Below are positions 14,610 to 23,071 of a stretch of DNA of 35,119 nucleotides, one piece after another. The notes beneath the pieces were generated by a model that ran no database searches, was not told the DNA's origin, and was given only the letters and a program-made list of their open reading frames with translations. The stretch is from an uncultured Eubacteriales bacterium (GTDB lineage: Bacteria; Bacillota; Clostridia; Oscillospirales; Oscillospiraceae). A program made the translations under genes and the position numbers. The stretch covers positions 1 to 35,119 of the forward strand of contig UQZA01000026.1 in NCBI GenBank assembly GCA_900545515.1, read 5' to 3'. The first letter of the stretch is position 1; each line of letters opens with the position of its first letter.

Positions 14610-15539
14610 ATGCAGTATGCACAGCAGATTATGGGGGAAGTCCGAAAAGCCGTGGTTGGCAAGGACCGGGTACTCCTGTGGAGCCTGGCCACCATCCTGG
14701 CCCGGGGCCATATCCTCCTGGAAGACATTCCCGGCGTAGGAAAAACCACTCTGGCTCTGGCTTTTTCCAGGGCCCTGGGCCTCACCTATGGGCGGGTCCA
14801 ATTCACACCGGACGTTCTGCCTTCAGACGTGACCGGCTATTCTGTTTACAACAAAGAGACCGGCTCCATGACCTACCAGCCCGGGGCCGTGTTGTGCAAT
14901 CTCTTCCTGGCGGATGAGCTGAACCGGGCCACCTCCCGGACCCAGTCCGCCCTTTTGGAGGCCATGGAGGAGGGGCAGGTCACCGTAGACGGCCAGACCC
15001 ATCCCATTCCTCAGCCCTTCACAGTCATCGCCACCCAGAACCCGGTTGGAGCCGCCGGAACCCAGCTCCTGCCAGACAGCCAGATGGACCGGTTCACCAT
15101 TCGCCTGTCCATGGGCTACCCGTCTCCCAAGGACGAGCGGGACATGATTCTGCGCCGGCAGGAGGGCAACCCCCTTCTGCAAATTCGCCCGGTTCTCTCC
15201 CTTGGGCAGCTGACGGAGCTCCAGGATCAGGCTGCCGGGGTGTACATCCAAGCCGAACTGGTGGACTATGTGGTGCGCCTGGCCGGGGCCACCCGGAGCC
15301 ATCCCGCCATTCTGCGGGGGGCCAGTCCCCGGGCTACCCTTTCCGTCACGGCCATGGCCAAATCCATCGCCTTCCTGAACGGCAGGGATTACGTCATCCC
15401 TTCTGACATTCAGACAGTATTTTGCGAAACCGTAGCCCACCGGCTCCTGCTGGAGCCAAGCGCTGAGGCCCGGGGCCGCACTGCCCGGGATATCCTGGAG
15501 GAGATCCTGAAGGCAGCGGCAGCGCCAAAGGTGTCCTGA
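14610..15539 (+). CDS. MoxR-family AAA+ ATPase
   Basis: MoxR ATPases act as chaperone-like remodelers, usually encoded with DUF58 and transglutaminase proteins as here. The 309-residue product has Walker A GVGKTT (about residues 44-49, in EDIPGVGKTTLALAFS), Walker B LFLADELNRA (about 104-113), sensor 1 ATQNPVG (about 142-148) and a lid domain with the family's SPRATLSVTAMAKS (about 233-246). Length is normal. The ATG follows GAGAGGAG. The DUF58 gene begins two bases after the stop, so the genes form an operon. The likely role is controlling a membrane-associated DUF58/transglutaminase complex in envelope maintenance; the exact client is unknown. Confidence 0.93.
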   Translation: MQYAQQIMGEVRKAVVGKDRVLLWSLATILARGHILLEDIPGVGKTTLALAFSRALGLTYGRVQFTPDVLPSDVTGYSVYNKETGSMTYQPGAVLCNLFLADELNRATSRTQSALLEAMEEGQVTVDGQTHPIPQPFTVIATQNPVGAAGTQLLPDSQMDRFTIRLSMGYPSPKDERDMILRRQEGNPLLQIRPVLSLGQLTELQDQAAGVYIQAELVDYVVRLAGATRSHPAILRGASPRATLSVTAMAKSIAFLNGRDYVIPSDIQTVFCETVAHRLLLEPSAEARGRTARDILEEILKAAAAPKVS

Positions 15540-15541
15540 CC

Positions 15542-16495
15542 ATGCTGCGCAACCGGCTTCTGTACCTGGCCGCCCTGGCGGGAGGTACCGTGTTTTATTG
15601 TTTCTTCTATGCCTGGTTTTCCTGGTTTCTTCTGGTGCTTCTGTGGTGCCTGCCGGCGCTGTCTCTGGTGGTAAGCCTGCCGGCCATGCTCACCATGGAT
15701 CTGCGCCTGGTCTCCCCGGGGAATCCTCGCCGGGGAGAGGCGGCGGAGCTCCGGCTCCAGACGGTGTGCCGCCTGCCTCAGCCCATGTGCCGCTTCCGCC
15801 TCCGGATGACGGAGCATACCAGCGGCCACGAAACCACCTTCCGGGCCAGGCCCCGGTCCCTGCAAATGGCCCTGGAGCTCCCCACCAATCACTGCGGCGC
15901 CGTGACCTGCGCTGTGGACCGCGGCCGGGTCTATGATTACCTGGGCCTGTTTCGCCTGCCCCGGCGTTGGAATTGCCAGACGGAGCTTTTGGTGCTGCCC
16001 TGCCCCCAGCCGCCGGAGCAGCTGCCCAGCCTGGCTCAGCTCCAGGTTCTGTCCTACCGGCCCAAGCCCGGGGGCGGCTTTGCAGAGGTCCACGAGCTCC
16101 GGGACTACCGGCCCGGAGACAGCCCCCGGGAAATTCACTGGAAGCTGACGGCCAAGGTGGACCACCCCATTGTCCGGGAAGCCCAGGTCCCCAACCAGGG
16201 CCCTGTGGTCCTAACTCTGGACCTCTCCGGGAGCCCCGGAGAGCTGGACAGCTGTCTGGATCAGACCTGCTGGCTGGCCCAGTGGCTGCTGGCCCACGGA
16301 ACCGCCCATGTGGTCCGCTGGCTCAGCGGCGCCGGACCTCAAGCCTGTTCCATCCACCAGCCTCAGGATTTAAGCTACCTGGCTGAGCAGCTCTGCCGCT
16401 CCAGTCCCACGCCTGCAGGCTCCACCAGCCGGACCTGGGCCGCCGATGCCTGCTGGCATTACCACGTCCTGCCCAGGGAGGAGGTGTCCCCGTGA
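15542..16495 (+). CDS. DUF58 domain protein
   Basis: A membrane-anchored partner of MoxR proteins. The 317-residue product opens with two hydrophobic segments (about residues 6-24 and 26-48) and carries the DUF58 core ELRDYRPGDSPREIHWKLTA (about 183-202). A VWA-like stretch follows (VVLTLDLSGSPGEL), though the metal-site DxSxS is only partly kept (DLSGS). ATG 15542 follows AAAGGTG. The gene starts just after moxR and its end overlaps the transglutaminase start (GTGA), a sign of coupled translation. Its function is inferred from the widely conserved MoxR-DUF58-transglutaminase gene order; no enzymatic role is established. Confidence 0.92.
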   Translation: MLRNRLLYLAALAGGTVFYCFFYAWFSWFLLVLLWCLPALSLVVSLPAMLTMDLRLVSPGNPRRGEAAELRLQTVCRLPQPMCRFRLRMTEHTSGHETTFRARPRSLQMALELPTNHCGAVTCAVDRGRVYDYLGLFRLPRRWNCQTELLVLPCPQPPEQLPSLAQLQVLSYRPKPGGGFAEVHELRDYRPGDSPREIHWKLTAKVDHPIVREAQVPNQGPVVLTLDLSGSPGELDSCLDQTCWLAQWLLAHGTAHVVRWLSGAGPQACSIHQPQDLSYLAEQLCRSSPTPAGSTSRTWAADACWHYHVLPREEVSP

Positions 16496-18672
16496 AGGAA
16501 CGTCCCCGGGAGGAATCCCGGTTTTTAACCTTTTTTGCCTGCCTGCTGCTAAATGCCGGGCTGACTCTTGGCAGCATATTCTGCCCCATCACCGCCTTTC
16601 GTCTGCCGGTAGACGAGGTGCAGCTGGCTGTCCTGCTGGTCCTGGTGTGCCTGCTGCTCTCCGTCCTCTATCGGTTCCGGTGGGCCGGCCTGTTCCTTCT
16701 GGGGCTATGGATCCTAATCCTGGCAGGAGCATTCCTTCTGGCACGGGAGGAGCTGGAGCAGGGCGCCCGGTTCCTCTACACCCGGCTCACTACCATTTAC
16801 CACACTGCCTACCGCTCTGTCCAGCTGCCCGCCTGGAGGCCCAGAACCTCCGGGAATGTCACCCTGCTGTTGGCCCTCTGGGGCGGGGCTTTGGCCTGCG
16901 TCAACGCCTGGGTGATCCGGCGGCGGCAGAGCGTGGCCCCTGCCCTTTTGCTGGATGCGCTGCCCCTGGCCCTGTGTCTGGTGGTGGTGGATACGCCGCC
17001 GGATCTCTGGTGTCTGGCGCTCCTCCTCGCCGCCGTCTGTCTGCTGCTCCTGACCCAGTCCAGCCGGATTCGCAGCCCCCGGGGCGGCAGCCGGCTGACT
17101 CTGGGGCTGGCCCTGCCGGTGACGGCGCTCCTGCTGGCGCTCTGCCTGCTGATTCCTCCCGCGACCTACACAAGGGCCCAGACCGCAGAGGAAATCCTGC
17201 AAGCCACCCTGGATTGGGCCGGGGACATGCTCCCCCTGGAGCTGGACAGCCACGGCAGGCTCCGGCTGGCTGTGTCCGTAGCCGGAAACACCACAGCGGA
17301 CGTAGACCTGCGCATGGGCCCCAGGCTGCCCAGCCATCGGACCATCATGGAGGTTCTGGCGGAAGAAACCGGCTCTCTGTACCTCCGGGGCTCTGCCTTT
17401 GGCTCTTACACCGGCATCAGCTGGGACCGGTTGCCGGAGGAAGCCTTCGCCGGTTGCCCGGAGCCGGAAGCAGGGCTGCTGGTCCAATCCCACACTCTGG
17501 AGGACTCACGAACCCTCTCCATCCGCAGCCGCACCTACCTGTCCGAGATCTACACCCCCTATTACCTCAGTCAACTGCCGGAGGTGGGCGTTCCCCGGCA
17601 GGATTCCGGGCTCCAGAATCGGGGGCGGGCGACGGCCTACAGCATCTCCTATGGAACTCTCTTCTCCAATCTCCCCAGCAGCGAAGATGCCCAACCGGCC
17701 TCCATCATGACAGGCGCCTCCATCCTTTCTTCTCAAGTCTTCAGCGGGTACGACCGCTTTATCCTGGACGGGGGAGCCTACACCGCCCTCCCGGAGGTCA
17801 GCCGCCGCGCCCTGCGGGACATCGCCCAAGACGCCGGGCTCACCGGCCTTTCTCAGGCGGATTTGCCCCAAGCCGTGGCGGATTTTGTCCGGGATTCCGC
17901 TCGGTATGATTTAAACACTCCCCGCATGCCCTCGGACCAGCAGGATTTCGCCTCCTGGTTTCTCACCCAGAGCGACACCGGCTACTGCGTCCACTTTGCC
18001 GCCGCCACGGCGGCCATGCTCCGAGCCCTGGACATCCCGGCCCGCATGGTCACCGGCTACCTGGTGGATGCCAAGGCGGACGCTTGGGTGGAAGTAACCG
18101 GCGAAAACGCCCACGCGTGGGCGGAGTACTACAGCCTGGGTGTGGGTTGGGTTCCCCTGGAGGCCACTCCGCCTGACGGCGTAGCCTCCACCCTCCACGG
18201 TGAAGAGCCCACAGCTCCGGAGCCCCAACCGGATACCAACCCGGCAGATGGGGAGCCCTCCACCCACGAGGCGGCAGAAACAACGAACCCCGCCCAGGAG
18301 CTGTCCCCTGCCTCTCCCTCCCAGCCGCTGAAGCTCCCCGGATGGCTCCTCTGGGCGCTGGTTCTCCTGAGTCTGGCCCTTCTGCGCCGCCCGGCAACCC
18401 TCCTTCTGCGCCGCCGGGTGATGGACCGGGAACCCCCAAACCGCCAGCTTCTGCACCGGTGGCGTCTGGCCCTTCCTCTGTCCAAGCTCTTGCAGCAGTC
18501 TCCGCCGGAGGAAATGGAAGCCCTGGCCCTGAAAGCCCGATTCAGCCAGCACACCATAACCCGGCAAGAGCTGAAGAAACTGACCCACTGGCAGGCCGGC
18601 CTGACTTCTGCCCTCCGAAAGGCTCCCTGGTGGAAGCGGCTGTATGCCCGGTGGATCCGCATTCTGACATAA
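16492..18672 (+). CDS. TgpA-like membrane transglutaminase
   Basis: A 726-residue membrane protein from a GTG start overlapping the DUF58 stop. About five or six N-terminal transmembrane segments (roughly residues 12-220) precede an extracytoplasmic region with a transglutaminase-like core: catalytic Cys in TGYCVHFAAATAAML (about 499-513), His in ENAHAWAEYY (about 537-546) and an acidic residue in WVPLEATPP, where Glu stands in place of the common Asp. A Pro/Glu/Thr-rich linker (about 570-615), a last transmembrane segment (about 619-640) and a cytoplasmic DUF4129-like tail follow. Such proteins are thought to modify or cleave periplasmic or cell-wall peptide substrates. The vanR start is only 22 bases after the stop, so this envelope operon may extend into vanRS. 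Confidence 0.9.
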   Translation: MKERPREESRFLTFFACLLLNAGLTLGSIFCPITAFRLPVDEVQLAVLLVLVCLLLSVLYRFRWAGLFLLGLWILILAGAFLLAREELEQGARFLYTRLTTIYHTAYRSVQLPAWRPRTSGNVTLLLALWGGALACVNAWVIRRRQSVAPALLLDALPLALCLVVVDTPPDLWCLALLLAAVCLLLLTQSSRIRSPRGGSRLTLGLALPVTALLLALCLLIPPATYTRAQTAEEILQATLDWAGDMLPLELDSHGRLRLAVSVAGNTTADVDLRMGPRLPSHRTIMEVLAEETGSLYLRGSAFGSYTGISWDRLPEEAFAGCPEPEAGLLVQSHTLEDSRTLSIRSRTYLSEIYTPYYLSQLPEVGVPRQDSGLQNRGRATAYSISYGTLFSNLPSSEDAQPASIMTGASILSSQVFSGYDRFILDGGAYTALPEVSRRALRDIAQDAGLTGLSQADLPQAVADFVRDSARYDLNTPRMPSDQQDFASWFLTQSDTGYCVHFAAATAAMLRALDIPARMVTGYLVDAKADAWVEVTGENAHAWAEYYSLGVGWVPLEATPPDGVASTLHGEEPTAPEPQPDTNPADGEPSTHEAAETTNPAQELSPASPSQPLKLPGWLLWALVLLSLALLRRPATLLLRRRVMDREPPNRQLLHRWRLALPLSKLLQQSPPEEMEALALKARFSQHTITRQELKKLTHWQAGLTSALRKAPWWKRLYARWIRILT

Positions 18673-18694
18673 AAACAAGATGGGAGGCCCTGGC

Positions 18695-19384
18695 GTGAAC
18701 GAAAAAATTCTAGTGGTTGACGACGAGCAGGAAATCGGGGAGCTGGTGGGGCTGTACCTGAAAAACGAAGGATACACCGTCTTCTCCTGCACTTTGGGCG
18801 CCGAGGCTCTGGCCTGTGTGGAGCGGGAGGAGCTGTCCCTGGCCATTTTGGACGTCATGCTCCCGGATATGACGGGCTTTGACCTCTGCCGCCGGATCCG
18901 GGAGACGCACATGTTCCCCATTGTGATGCTCACCGCCAAGGTGGAGGATATGGACAAAATCACAGGCCTCACCCTGGGGGCGGACGATTACATGACCAAG
19001 CCCTTCAACCCCCTGGAGCTGGTGGCCCGTGTGAAGACACAGCTCCGCCGCTACACCACCTATAACGTGGCTGCGGAGAGCCGGAAGCAAATCCATGACT
19101 TTGCCGGTCTGTACATCTGCCGGGACAACCGGAAATGCAGCCTCTACGGCCGGGAGCTGGCTCTCACGCCGCTGGAATTCGACATCCTCTGGTACCTGTG
19201 CGAGCACAAGGGCACCGTCGTCTCCTCTGAGGTGCTGTTTGAGGCAGTGTGGGGCGAAAAGTACCTGGACAACAACAACACGGTCATGGCTCACATCGCC
19301 CGCCTCCGGGAAAAGATGGGAGAACCCAGCCGCAAGCCCAGGTTCATCAAAACCGTCTGGGGGGTTGGCTACACCATTGAGTAA
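18695..19384 (+). CDS. vanR: VanR-type response regulator
   Basis: OmpR-family regulator of the VanR subgroup, 229 residues. Receiver: D9-D10, phospho-acceptor D53 in AILDVMLPDMTG, T/K switch residues in MLTAK and MTKPFNPLELVARVK. The winged helix ends in WGEKYLDNNNTVMAHIARLREKM and KTVWGVGYTIE, typical of VanR proteins. An ATG lies 15 bases upstream in frame, but GGGAGG sits between it and GTG 18695, so GTG is the start (MNEKILVVDDE). The stop overlaps the vanS TTG start. In VanG clusters, VanR activates the resistance genes after VanS senses glycopeptide or wall stress; here the likely target is the vanS-vanW intergenic promoter. It follows the transglutaminase gene by 22 bases. Confidence 0.92.
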   Translation: MNEKILVVDDEQEIGELVGLYLKNEGYTVFSCTLGAEALACVEREELSLAILDVMLPDMTGFDLCRRIRETHMFPIVMLTAKVEDMDKITGLTLGADDYMTKPFNPLELVARVKTQLRRYTTYNVAAESRKQIHDFAGLYICRDNRKCSLYGRELALTPLEFDILWYLCEHKGTVVSSEVLFEAVWGEKYLDNNNTVMAHIARLREKMGEPSRKPRFIKTVWGVGYTIE

Positions 19385-20489
19385 TCCGAACACACATCAT
19401 CGGGCCAGCCGCCTGACCCGGCGGCTGCTGGGTCAATATTTGCTGGCCGTGACTGGATTTCTGGCGGCCCTGGGAGTTGGCGTTCTACTGGCATGGCGCA
19501 TTTGCCGCCTCTTCATCTGGCAGGCATCGGACCCCCTGTACCAGATGCTGTCCTTTGTACAGGATTACATCCTGGTTTTCCTGGGCGGTGCATTTCTCCT
19601 GGGCTGGGCCGGGATCACCTACCGCTTCATTTCCCGGCCCCTTCGGTATCTGGATCAGGTGGCTGCAGCCGCCGGGAAGCTGGCTCACCCCAGTGAGGAG
19701 CCCATTCTGCTGCCAGAGGACTTGGCACAGACGGAGTATGAGCTGAACCAGGTGCGCCTGCGCGCCCTCCGGGACGCCCGGGCCGCTCAGGAGGCAGAGC
19801 AGCGGAAAAACGACCTGATTGTCTACCTGGCCCACGACCTCAAGACCCCTCTCACCAGTGTCATTGGCTACCTCACCCTCCTCTGGGACGAGCCCCAGAT
19901 CTCCCAGGAGCTGCGGGCCAAATACACCGGCATCGCCTTGCACAAGGCTCAGCGTCTGGAGGACCTGATCAATGAATTTTTTGACATCACCCGGTTCAGC
20001 CTGTCCCACCTGGCCCTGGCAAAACAAGAGGTGAACCTGACCCGCATGCTGGAGCAGATGACCTATGAGTTTCAACCAGCCCTGGCTGAAAAGCGCCTGA
20101 CCTGGACGCTGCAGCTGGCCCCCAACGTGCACGTCTTCTGCGACCCGGACAAGCTGGAGCGGGTATTTGACAACCTGTTCCGAAACGCTGTGCACTACAG
20201 CTACGGGCAAACAGCCATTACCCTTCATTTGGAGCAACAGGGGGAGCAAGCATCTGTCCGGGTGGAAAACCGTGGCAAAACCATCCCGCCGGAGAAGCTG
20301 AGCCAGATTTTTGAGCAGTTCTTCCGTCTGGATTCCGCCCGGGGCACTACCACAGGCGGAGCCGGCCTGGGCCTGGCCATCGCCAAGGAAATTGTAGAGC
20401 TTCACGGCGGAACCATCGCCGCCGAAAGTCAGGACGAGCACATTGCCTTTACCGTCCGCCTCCCTCGTGCCCTTCAGAAAAATGTATGA
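19377..20489 (+). CDS. vanS: VanS-type sensor histidine kinase
   Basis: A 370-residue membrane kinase closely resembling VanS. Two transmembrane segments (about 18-47 and 62-84) enclose a very short outer loop, as in the VanS types without a large sensor domain. Then come a linker, H153 in YLAHDLKTPLTSVIGYL, an LEDLINEFFDITRF helix, N-box DNLFRNAVHYS, F-box IFEQFFRLDSAR and G2 box GGAGLGLAIAKEIVELHGG. The start is taken as TTG 19377 within TTGAGTAA, overlapping the vanR stop by eight bases; the open frame runs further upstream but inside vanR. The 8-base overlap at a TTG start is also seen in the kinase at 10641. It should phosphorylate VanR; the signal (vancomycin, lipid II state) is inferred from family. 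Confidence 0.92.
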   Translation: MSNPNTHHRASRLTRRLLGQYLLAVTGFLAALGVGVLLAWRICRLFIWQASDPLYQMLSFVQDYILVFLGGAFLLGWAGITYRFISRPLRYLDQVAAAAGKLAHPSEEPILLPEDLAQTEYELNQVRLRALRDARAAQEAEQRKNDLIVYLAHDLKTPLTSVIGYLTLLWDEPQISQELRAKYTGIALHKAQRLEDLINEFFDITRFSLSHLALAKQEVNLTRMLEQMTYEFQPALAEKRLTWTLQLAPNVHVFCDPDKLERVFDNLFRNAVHYSYGQTAITLHLEQQGEQASVRVENRGKTIPPEKLSQIFEQFFRLDSARGTTTGGAGLGLAIAKEIVELHGGTIAAESQDEHIAFTVRLPRALQKNV

Positions 20490-20538
20490 TTTTCGTGAGA
20501 AAGCCATGAGATCCATGGCAGAAAAAGCGAAAACAAGG

Positions 20539-20580
20539 AAGTCCCCGCTGTGGTATGATAGACATGCCAGGCGGGGACTT
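20539..20580 (+). promoter_or_regulatory. candidate VanR-controlled promoter within an inverted repeat
   Basis: AAGTCCCCGC (20539-20548) and GCGGGGACTT (20571-20580) form a perfect 10-base inverted repeat; inside its 22-base loop sits TATGAT (20554-20559). No -35 box is present at the right distance, as expected of an activator-dependent promoter. As RNA the same sequence would form a hairpin followed by TTTTCC, so a weak vanS terminator is the alternative. Confidence 0.45.
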
Positions 20581-20620
20581 TTCCTGCATCCATCACCACC
20601 TTCCTCTACCGCCAGGCATA

Positions 20621-20693
20621 TGGGTACAGCCAAACCCACGCTGGCACGGCTGCGCCGTGCCGGTTGGACGCAGTGCACTCTCAGCTGTACCCA
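20621..20693 (+). other. large structured leader upstream of vanW
   Basis: TGGGTACAGC (20621-20630) pairs perfectly with GCTGTACCCA (20684-20693). Inside, CAAACC pairs with GGTTG with one bulge (20631-20636 with 20662-20666), and GGCACGGC/GCCGTGCC (20643-20650 with 20654-20661) forms an 8-base tip. The nested structure ends 32 bases before the vanW ATG. It could be a regulatory RNA element or DNA operator, or an inserted palindromic repeat; the inner stem resembles the repeat at 13503. Confidence 0.5.
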
Positions 20694-20725
20694 CACACCC
20701 CAAGACAATCAGGAGGTTCTTACAA

Positions 20726-21550
20726 ATGACACGCCGGCGTATGACCCAAATCTTCCCATGGCTTCTCCCCCTGCGCAGGTGGCAGCGGCGCTTCTGCTTT
20801 TACGCCAAAATGGGGTGGGACGGCATCCCCTACGCCACCTGCCGGGAAAGGCAGGAGCTGCCATATCCCCTCTTTGAAACCAGCTGCCCCATGTACAACC
20901 GGGAGACCGGCTTTGACATGGTGTACCAGGAGAACAAGGTATTCAACCTGAAGCTGGCAGCTGCCACCCTGGACCATCTGCTCATCCGCCCCGGGGAAAC
21001 CTTCTCCTTCTGGCGCTTGGTGCGGTATGCCGACCGGGATACCCCTTACCGGGACGGCCTGGCTGAGGTAGACGGAAAGCTCACCGTCCAGAAGGGAGGC
21101 GGTCTGTGTCAGCTGAGCAATCTGCTGTGCTGGATGTTTTTACACACTCCCCTCACCCTGACCGAGCGTCATGGGCACCAGGTCAAGGATTTTCCTGAGC
21201 CACCCAGCGATGCCCCCCTTGGCGTAGACGCCACGGTAGCCGAGGGCTGGCTGGACCTGCGTGTCCGGAATGACACAGAGGTCACCTTCCAAATTGCCAT
21301 TTCCTTTGACCAAGCTCACATCACCGGCCGGGTGTACACCGCCCGGGATCTGGGTCTCACGTATGAGGCCATCAACGAAAACCTGGTGTACTACCGCCAA
21401 AATGGAAGGGTGTACGAGGGAGTGGACGTGGTGCAGCGCGCCATCGACACCTCCTCCGGCATTTGCGTGTCCACCCGGCGGATGTACCGGAATCAATGCG
21501 AAATCGGCTACCAATTGCCAGCCGGTACGGCGGTACAGGAGAAAGGATGA
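20726..21550 (+). CDS. vanW: VanW family protein of the VanG type
   Basis: VanW is an accessory protein of vanB and vanG clusters with unknown biochemical role. The 274-residue product has the conserved block FETSCPMYNRETGFDMVYQE (about 50-69), then KVFNLKLAAATLDHLLI and PGETFSFWRLVR, the hallmark GGGLCQLSNLLCWMFLHTP (about 125-143), and ERHGHQVKDFPEP. It is strikingly close to what I recall of VanW from the VanG operon. The true start is ATG 20726: CAGGAGG lies nine bases before it, while the 57-codon upstream extension runs through the leader hairpins. The arginine-rich N-terminus has no signal peptide, as in VanG-type VanW. The ligase start follows by five bases, so the two are co-transcribed. 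Confidence 0.94.
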   Translation: MTRRRMTQIFPWLLPLRRWQRRFCFYAKMGWDGIPYATCRERQELPYPLFETSCPMYNRETGFDMVYQENKVFNLKLAAATLDHLLIRPGETFSFWRLVRYADRDTPYRDGLAEVDGKLTVQKGGGLCQLSNLLCWMFLHTPLTLTERHGHQVKDFPEPPSDAPLGVDATVAEGWLDLRVRNDTEVTFQIAISFDQAHITGRVYTARDLGLTYEAINENLVYYRQNGRVYEGVDVVQRAIDTSSGICVSTRRMYRNQCEIGYQLPAGTAVQEKG

Positions 21551-21555
21551 GACAT

Positions 21556-22605
21556 ATGAAACAAAAACCCATTGCCGTCCTCTTTGGCGGCCGTTCCCCG
21601 GAATATGAGGTCTCCCTGGCCTCTGCGGCAGGCGTGCTGGAACACATGGACCGGCGGCGGTACCTTCCCGTGATGGTGGGCATCACCCAACAGGGAGCGT
21701 GGTACCACTTTACCGGCAGCATCGGGCAAATCGCCGCCGGCGCCTGGCAAAGCGGACCGGACTGCACCCCGGCCCTCCTCTCCCCCAACCCCAAGGACCG
21801 AAGTCTTCTGGTATTTCGGGAGGGAGCGGTGACGCCCATTCCCCTGGACGGGGTGTTCCCCATCCTCCACGGTAAAAACGGGGAAGACGGCACCGTTCAG
21901 GGCCTGTGCCAGTTGGCAGGGCTTCCCGTGGTGGGCTGCGGCGTCCTGGCCTCGGCGCTGTGTATGGATAAGGACCGGGCCCACCGGCTGGTCCGGGCAG
22001 CAGGCATTCCGGTTCCCGCCTCCTTCTCCCTGGAGCCCGGCTTCTGCCAGGAGGATGCCCTCCGCCTGGCCGGGGAGACCGGCTATCCCCTCTTTGTGAA
22101 GCCCGTCCGGGCAGGCTCTTCCTATGGAGTCTCCAAGGTGTACAAGCAGGAGCATCTGCTCCCTGCCATTTCCGCCGCCCTTCGGTACGATGACCGGGTG
22201 CTGGTAGAAGCCTGCATCGGCGGCTCCGAAGTGGGCTGCGCTGTGATGGGGACGCACACCCTCATCACCGGAGAAATCGATCAGATCTCCCTGGGCAGCG
22301 GCTTTTTTGATTACACCGAAAAGTACAATCTCATTACGGCGAAAATCCACGTGCCAGCTCCCATCCCGGCAGAAACTGCCGCGCGTCTCAAGGAAACGGC
22401 AAAAAAAATCTACCGGGTCCTGGGCTGCTCCGGCTTTGCCCGGGTGGACATGTTCCTCACCGGTTCCCGGGAAATCCTCTTCCATGAGGTCAACACCATC
22501 CCCGGCTTCACCCCCCACAGCCGGTTTCCCAACATGATGGAGGCCGCCGGTATACCCCTGCAGGAGGTGATCACCCGGGCCATTGAGGAGGCGGTGGTCC
22601 TGTGA
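21556..22605 (+). CDS. vanG: VanG-type D-alanine-D-serine ligase
   Basis: ATP-grasp ligase of 349 residues, expected to make D-Ala-D-Ser, which lowers vancomycin binding when built into lipid II. Conserved parts: GGRSPEYEVS (11-20), FPILHGKNGEDGT (101-113), GCGVLASALCMDKDRAH (127-143), KPVRAGSSYGVSKV (182-195), the omega loop DYTEKYNL (252-259) and the metal site FHEVNTIPGFT (309-319). The EKY(N/T)L loop and the following AKIHVPAPI match the VanG/VanC D-Ser subgroup rather than D-Lac ligases or housekeeping Ddl. ATG 21556 follows GAAAGGA; in-frame upstream codons lie within vanW. It ends in a GTGA overlap with the acetyltransferase. Specificity for D-Ser is inferred from family resemblance. 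Confidence 0.93.
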   Translation: MKQKPIAVLFGGRSPEYEVSLASAAGVLEHMDRRRYLPVMVGITQQGAWYHFTGSIGQIAAGAWQSGPDCTPALLSPNPKDRSLLVFREGAVTPIPLDGVFPILHGKNGEDGTVQGLCQLAGLPVVGCGVLASALCMDKDRAHRLVRAAGIPVPASFSLEPGFCQEDALRLAGETGYPLFVKPVRAGSSYGVSKVYKQEHLLPAISAALRYDDRVLVEACIGGSEVGCAVMGTHTLITGEIDQISLGSGFFDYTEKYNLITAKIHVPAPIPAETAARLKETAKKIYRVLGCSGFARVDMFLTGSREILFHEVNTIPGFTPHSRFPNMMEAAGIPLQEVITRAIEEAVVL

Positions 22606-23066
22606 AGCCCATGCGGGAGCGAATCACCGAGTACAGCAAGGGGGACAATCTAGACCTGTTCTGGCGGCTCTTCCGCCTGCGGGAGCGGAGCGGCAGCAGG
22701 CTGGTCACCGGCCTTCTCACCTTGGTCCTGAGCCGCATGGCCCGGCGGCACGGGGGCTACGTGGGGAAAACTGCGGTGATTGAGGGTTTCCTATCCCTAC
22801 CCCACGGCCTTCACGGCGTCTACATCTCCCGTTATGCCAGAATTGGTTCCGGCTGCCGGATTTATCAAAACGTCACCATTGGTGAGGTGGAGGGAAAGGC
22901 CCCGCAAATTGGCCGAAACTGCCTGATTGGGGCCGGAGCCGTGGTGGTGGGCGGCATCCGGATCGGAGACGGCGTCAAAATCGGCGCAGGGGCCGTGGTC
23001 CACACCGATGTGCCGGCCGGCTCCACCGTCGTAGCCCCGCCGCCTCGTATCATACGAAGGGAGTGA
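22602..23066 (+). CDS. small hexapeptide-repeat (serine-acetyltransferase-like) acyltransferase
   Basis: The 154-residue product has a left-handed beta-helix of hexapeptide repeats (about residues 60-145), including HGVYISRYARIG, NVTIGEVEG and the IGAGAVVVGGIRIG / IGAGAVVHTDV coils, and ends with the APPPRII hairpin seen in CysE-like enzymes. It is shorter than true serine O-acetyltransferases because the helical N-terminal domain is reduced to about 50 residues. The start is GTG 22602 overlapping the ligase stop, with GAGGAGG upstream; its stop region overlaps the first possible racemase codons. Placed between D-Ala-D-Ser ligase and serine racemase, it may act on serine or on a wall precursor, but the substrate cannot be deduced. 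This gene is not part of the classical vanG operon. Confidence 0.85.
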   Translation: MKPMRERITEYSKGDNLDLFWRLFRLRERSGSRLVTGLLTLVLSRMARRHGGYVGKTAVIEGFLSLPHGLHGVYISRYARIGSGCRIYQNVTIGEVEGKAPQIGRNCLIGAGAVVVGGIRIGDGVKIGAGAVVHTDVPAGSTVVAPPPRIIRRE

Positions 23067-23071
23067 TTCCC

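Noticed and set aside
18680..18694. ATG start for vanR at 18680
   Set aside because: The ribosome binding site GGGAGG lies after this ATG and is correctly spaced for GTG 18695, which also gives the normal receiver-domain start.
20555..20725. 57-codon N-terminal extension of vanW
   Set aside because: It covers the leader hairpins and precedes a strong AGGAGG site spaced for ATG 20726; known VanW proteins start near that position.
22602..23071. Possible vanXY or other peptidase in the van-like cluster
   Set aside because: The only gene between ligase and racemase is a hexapeptide acetyltransferase; no HxH or SxHxxGxAxD-type zinc peptidase motif is present.
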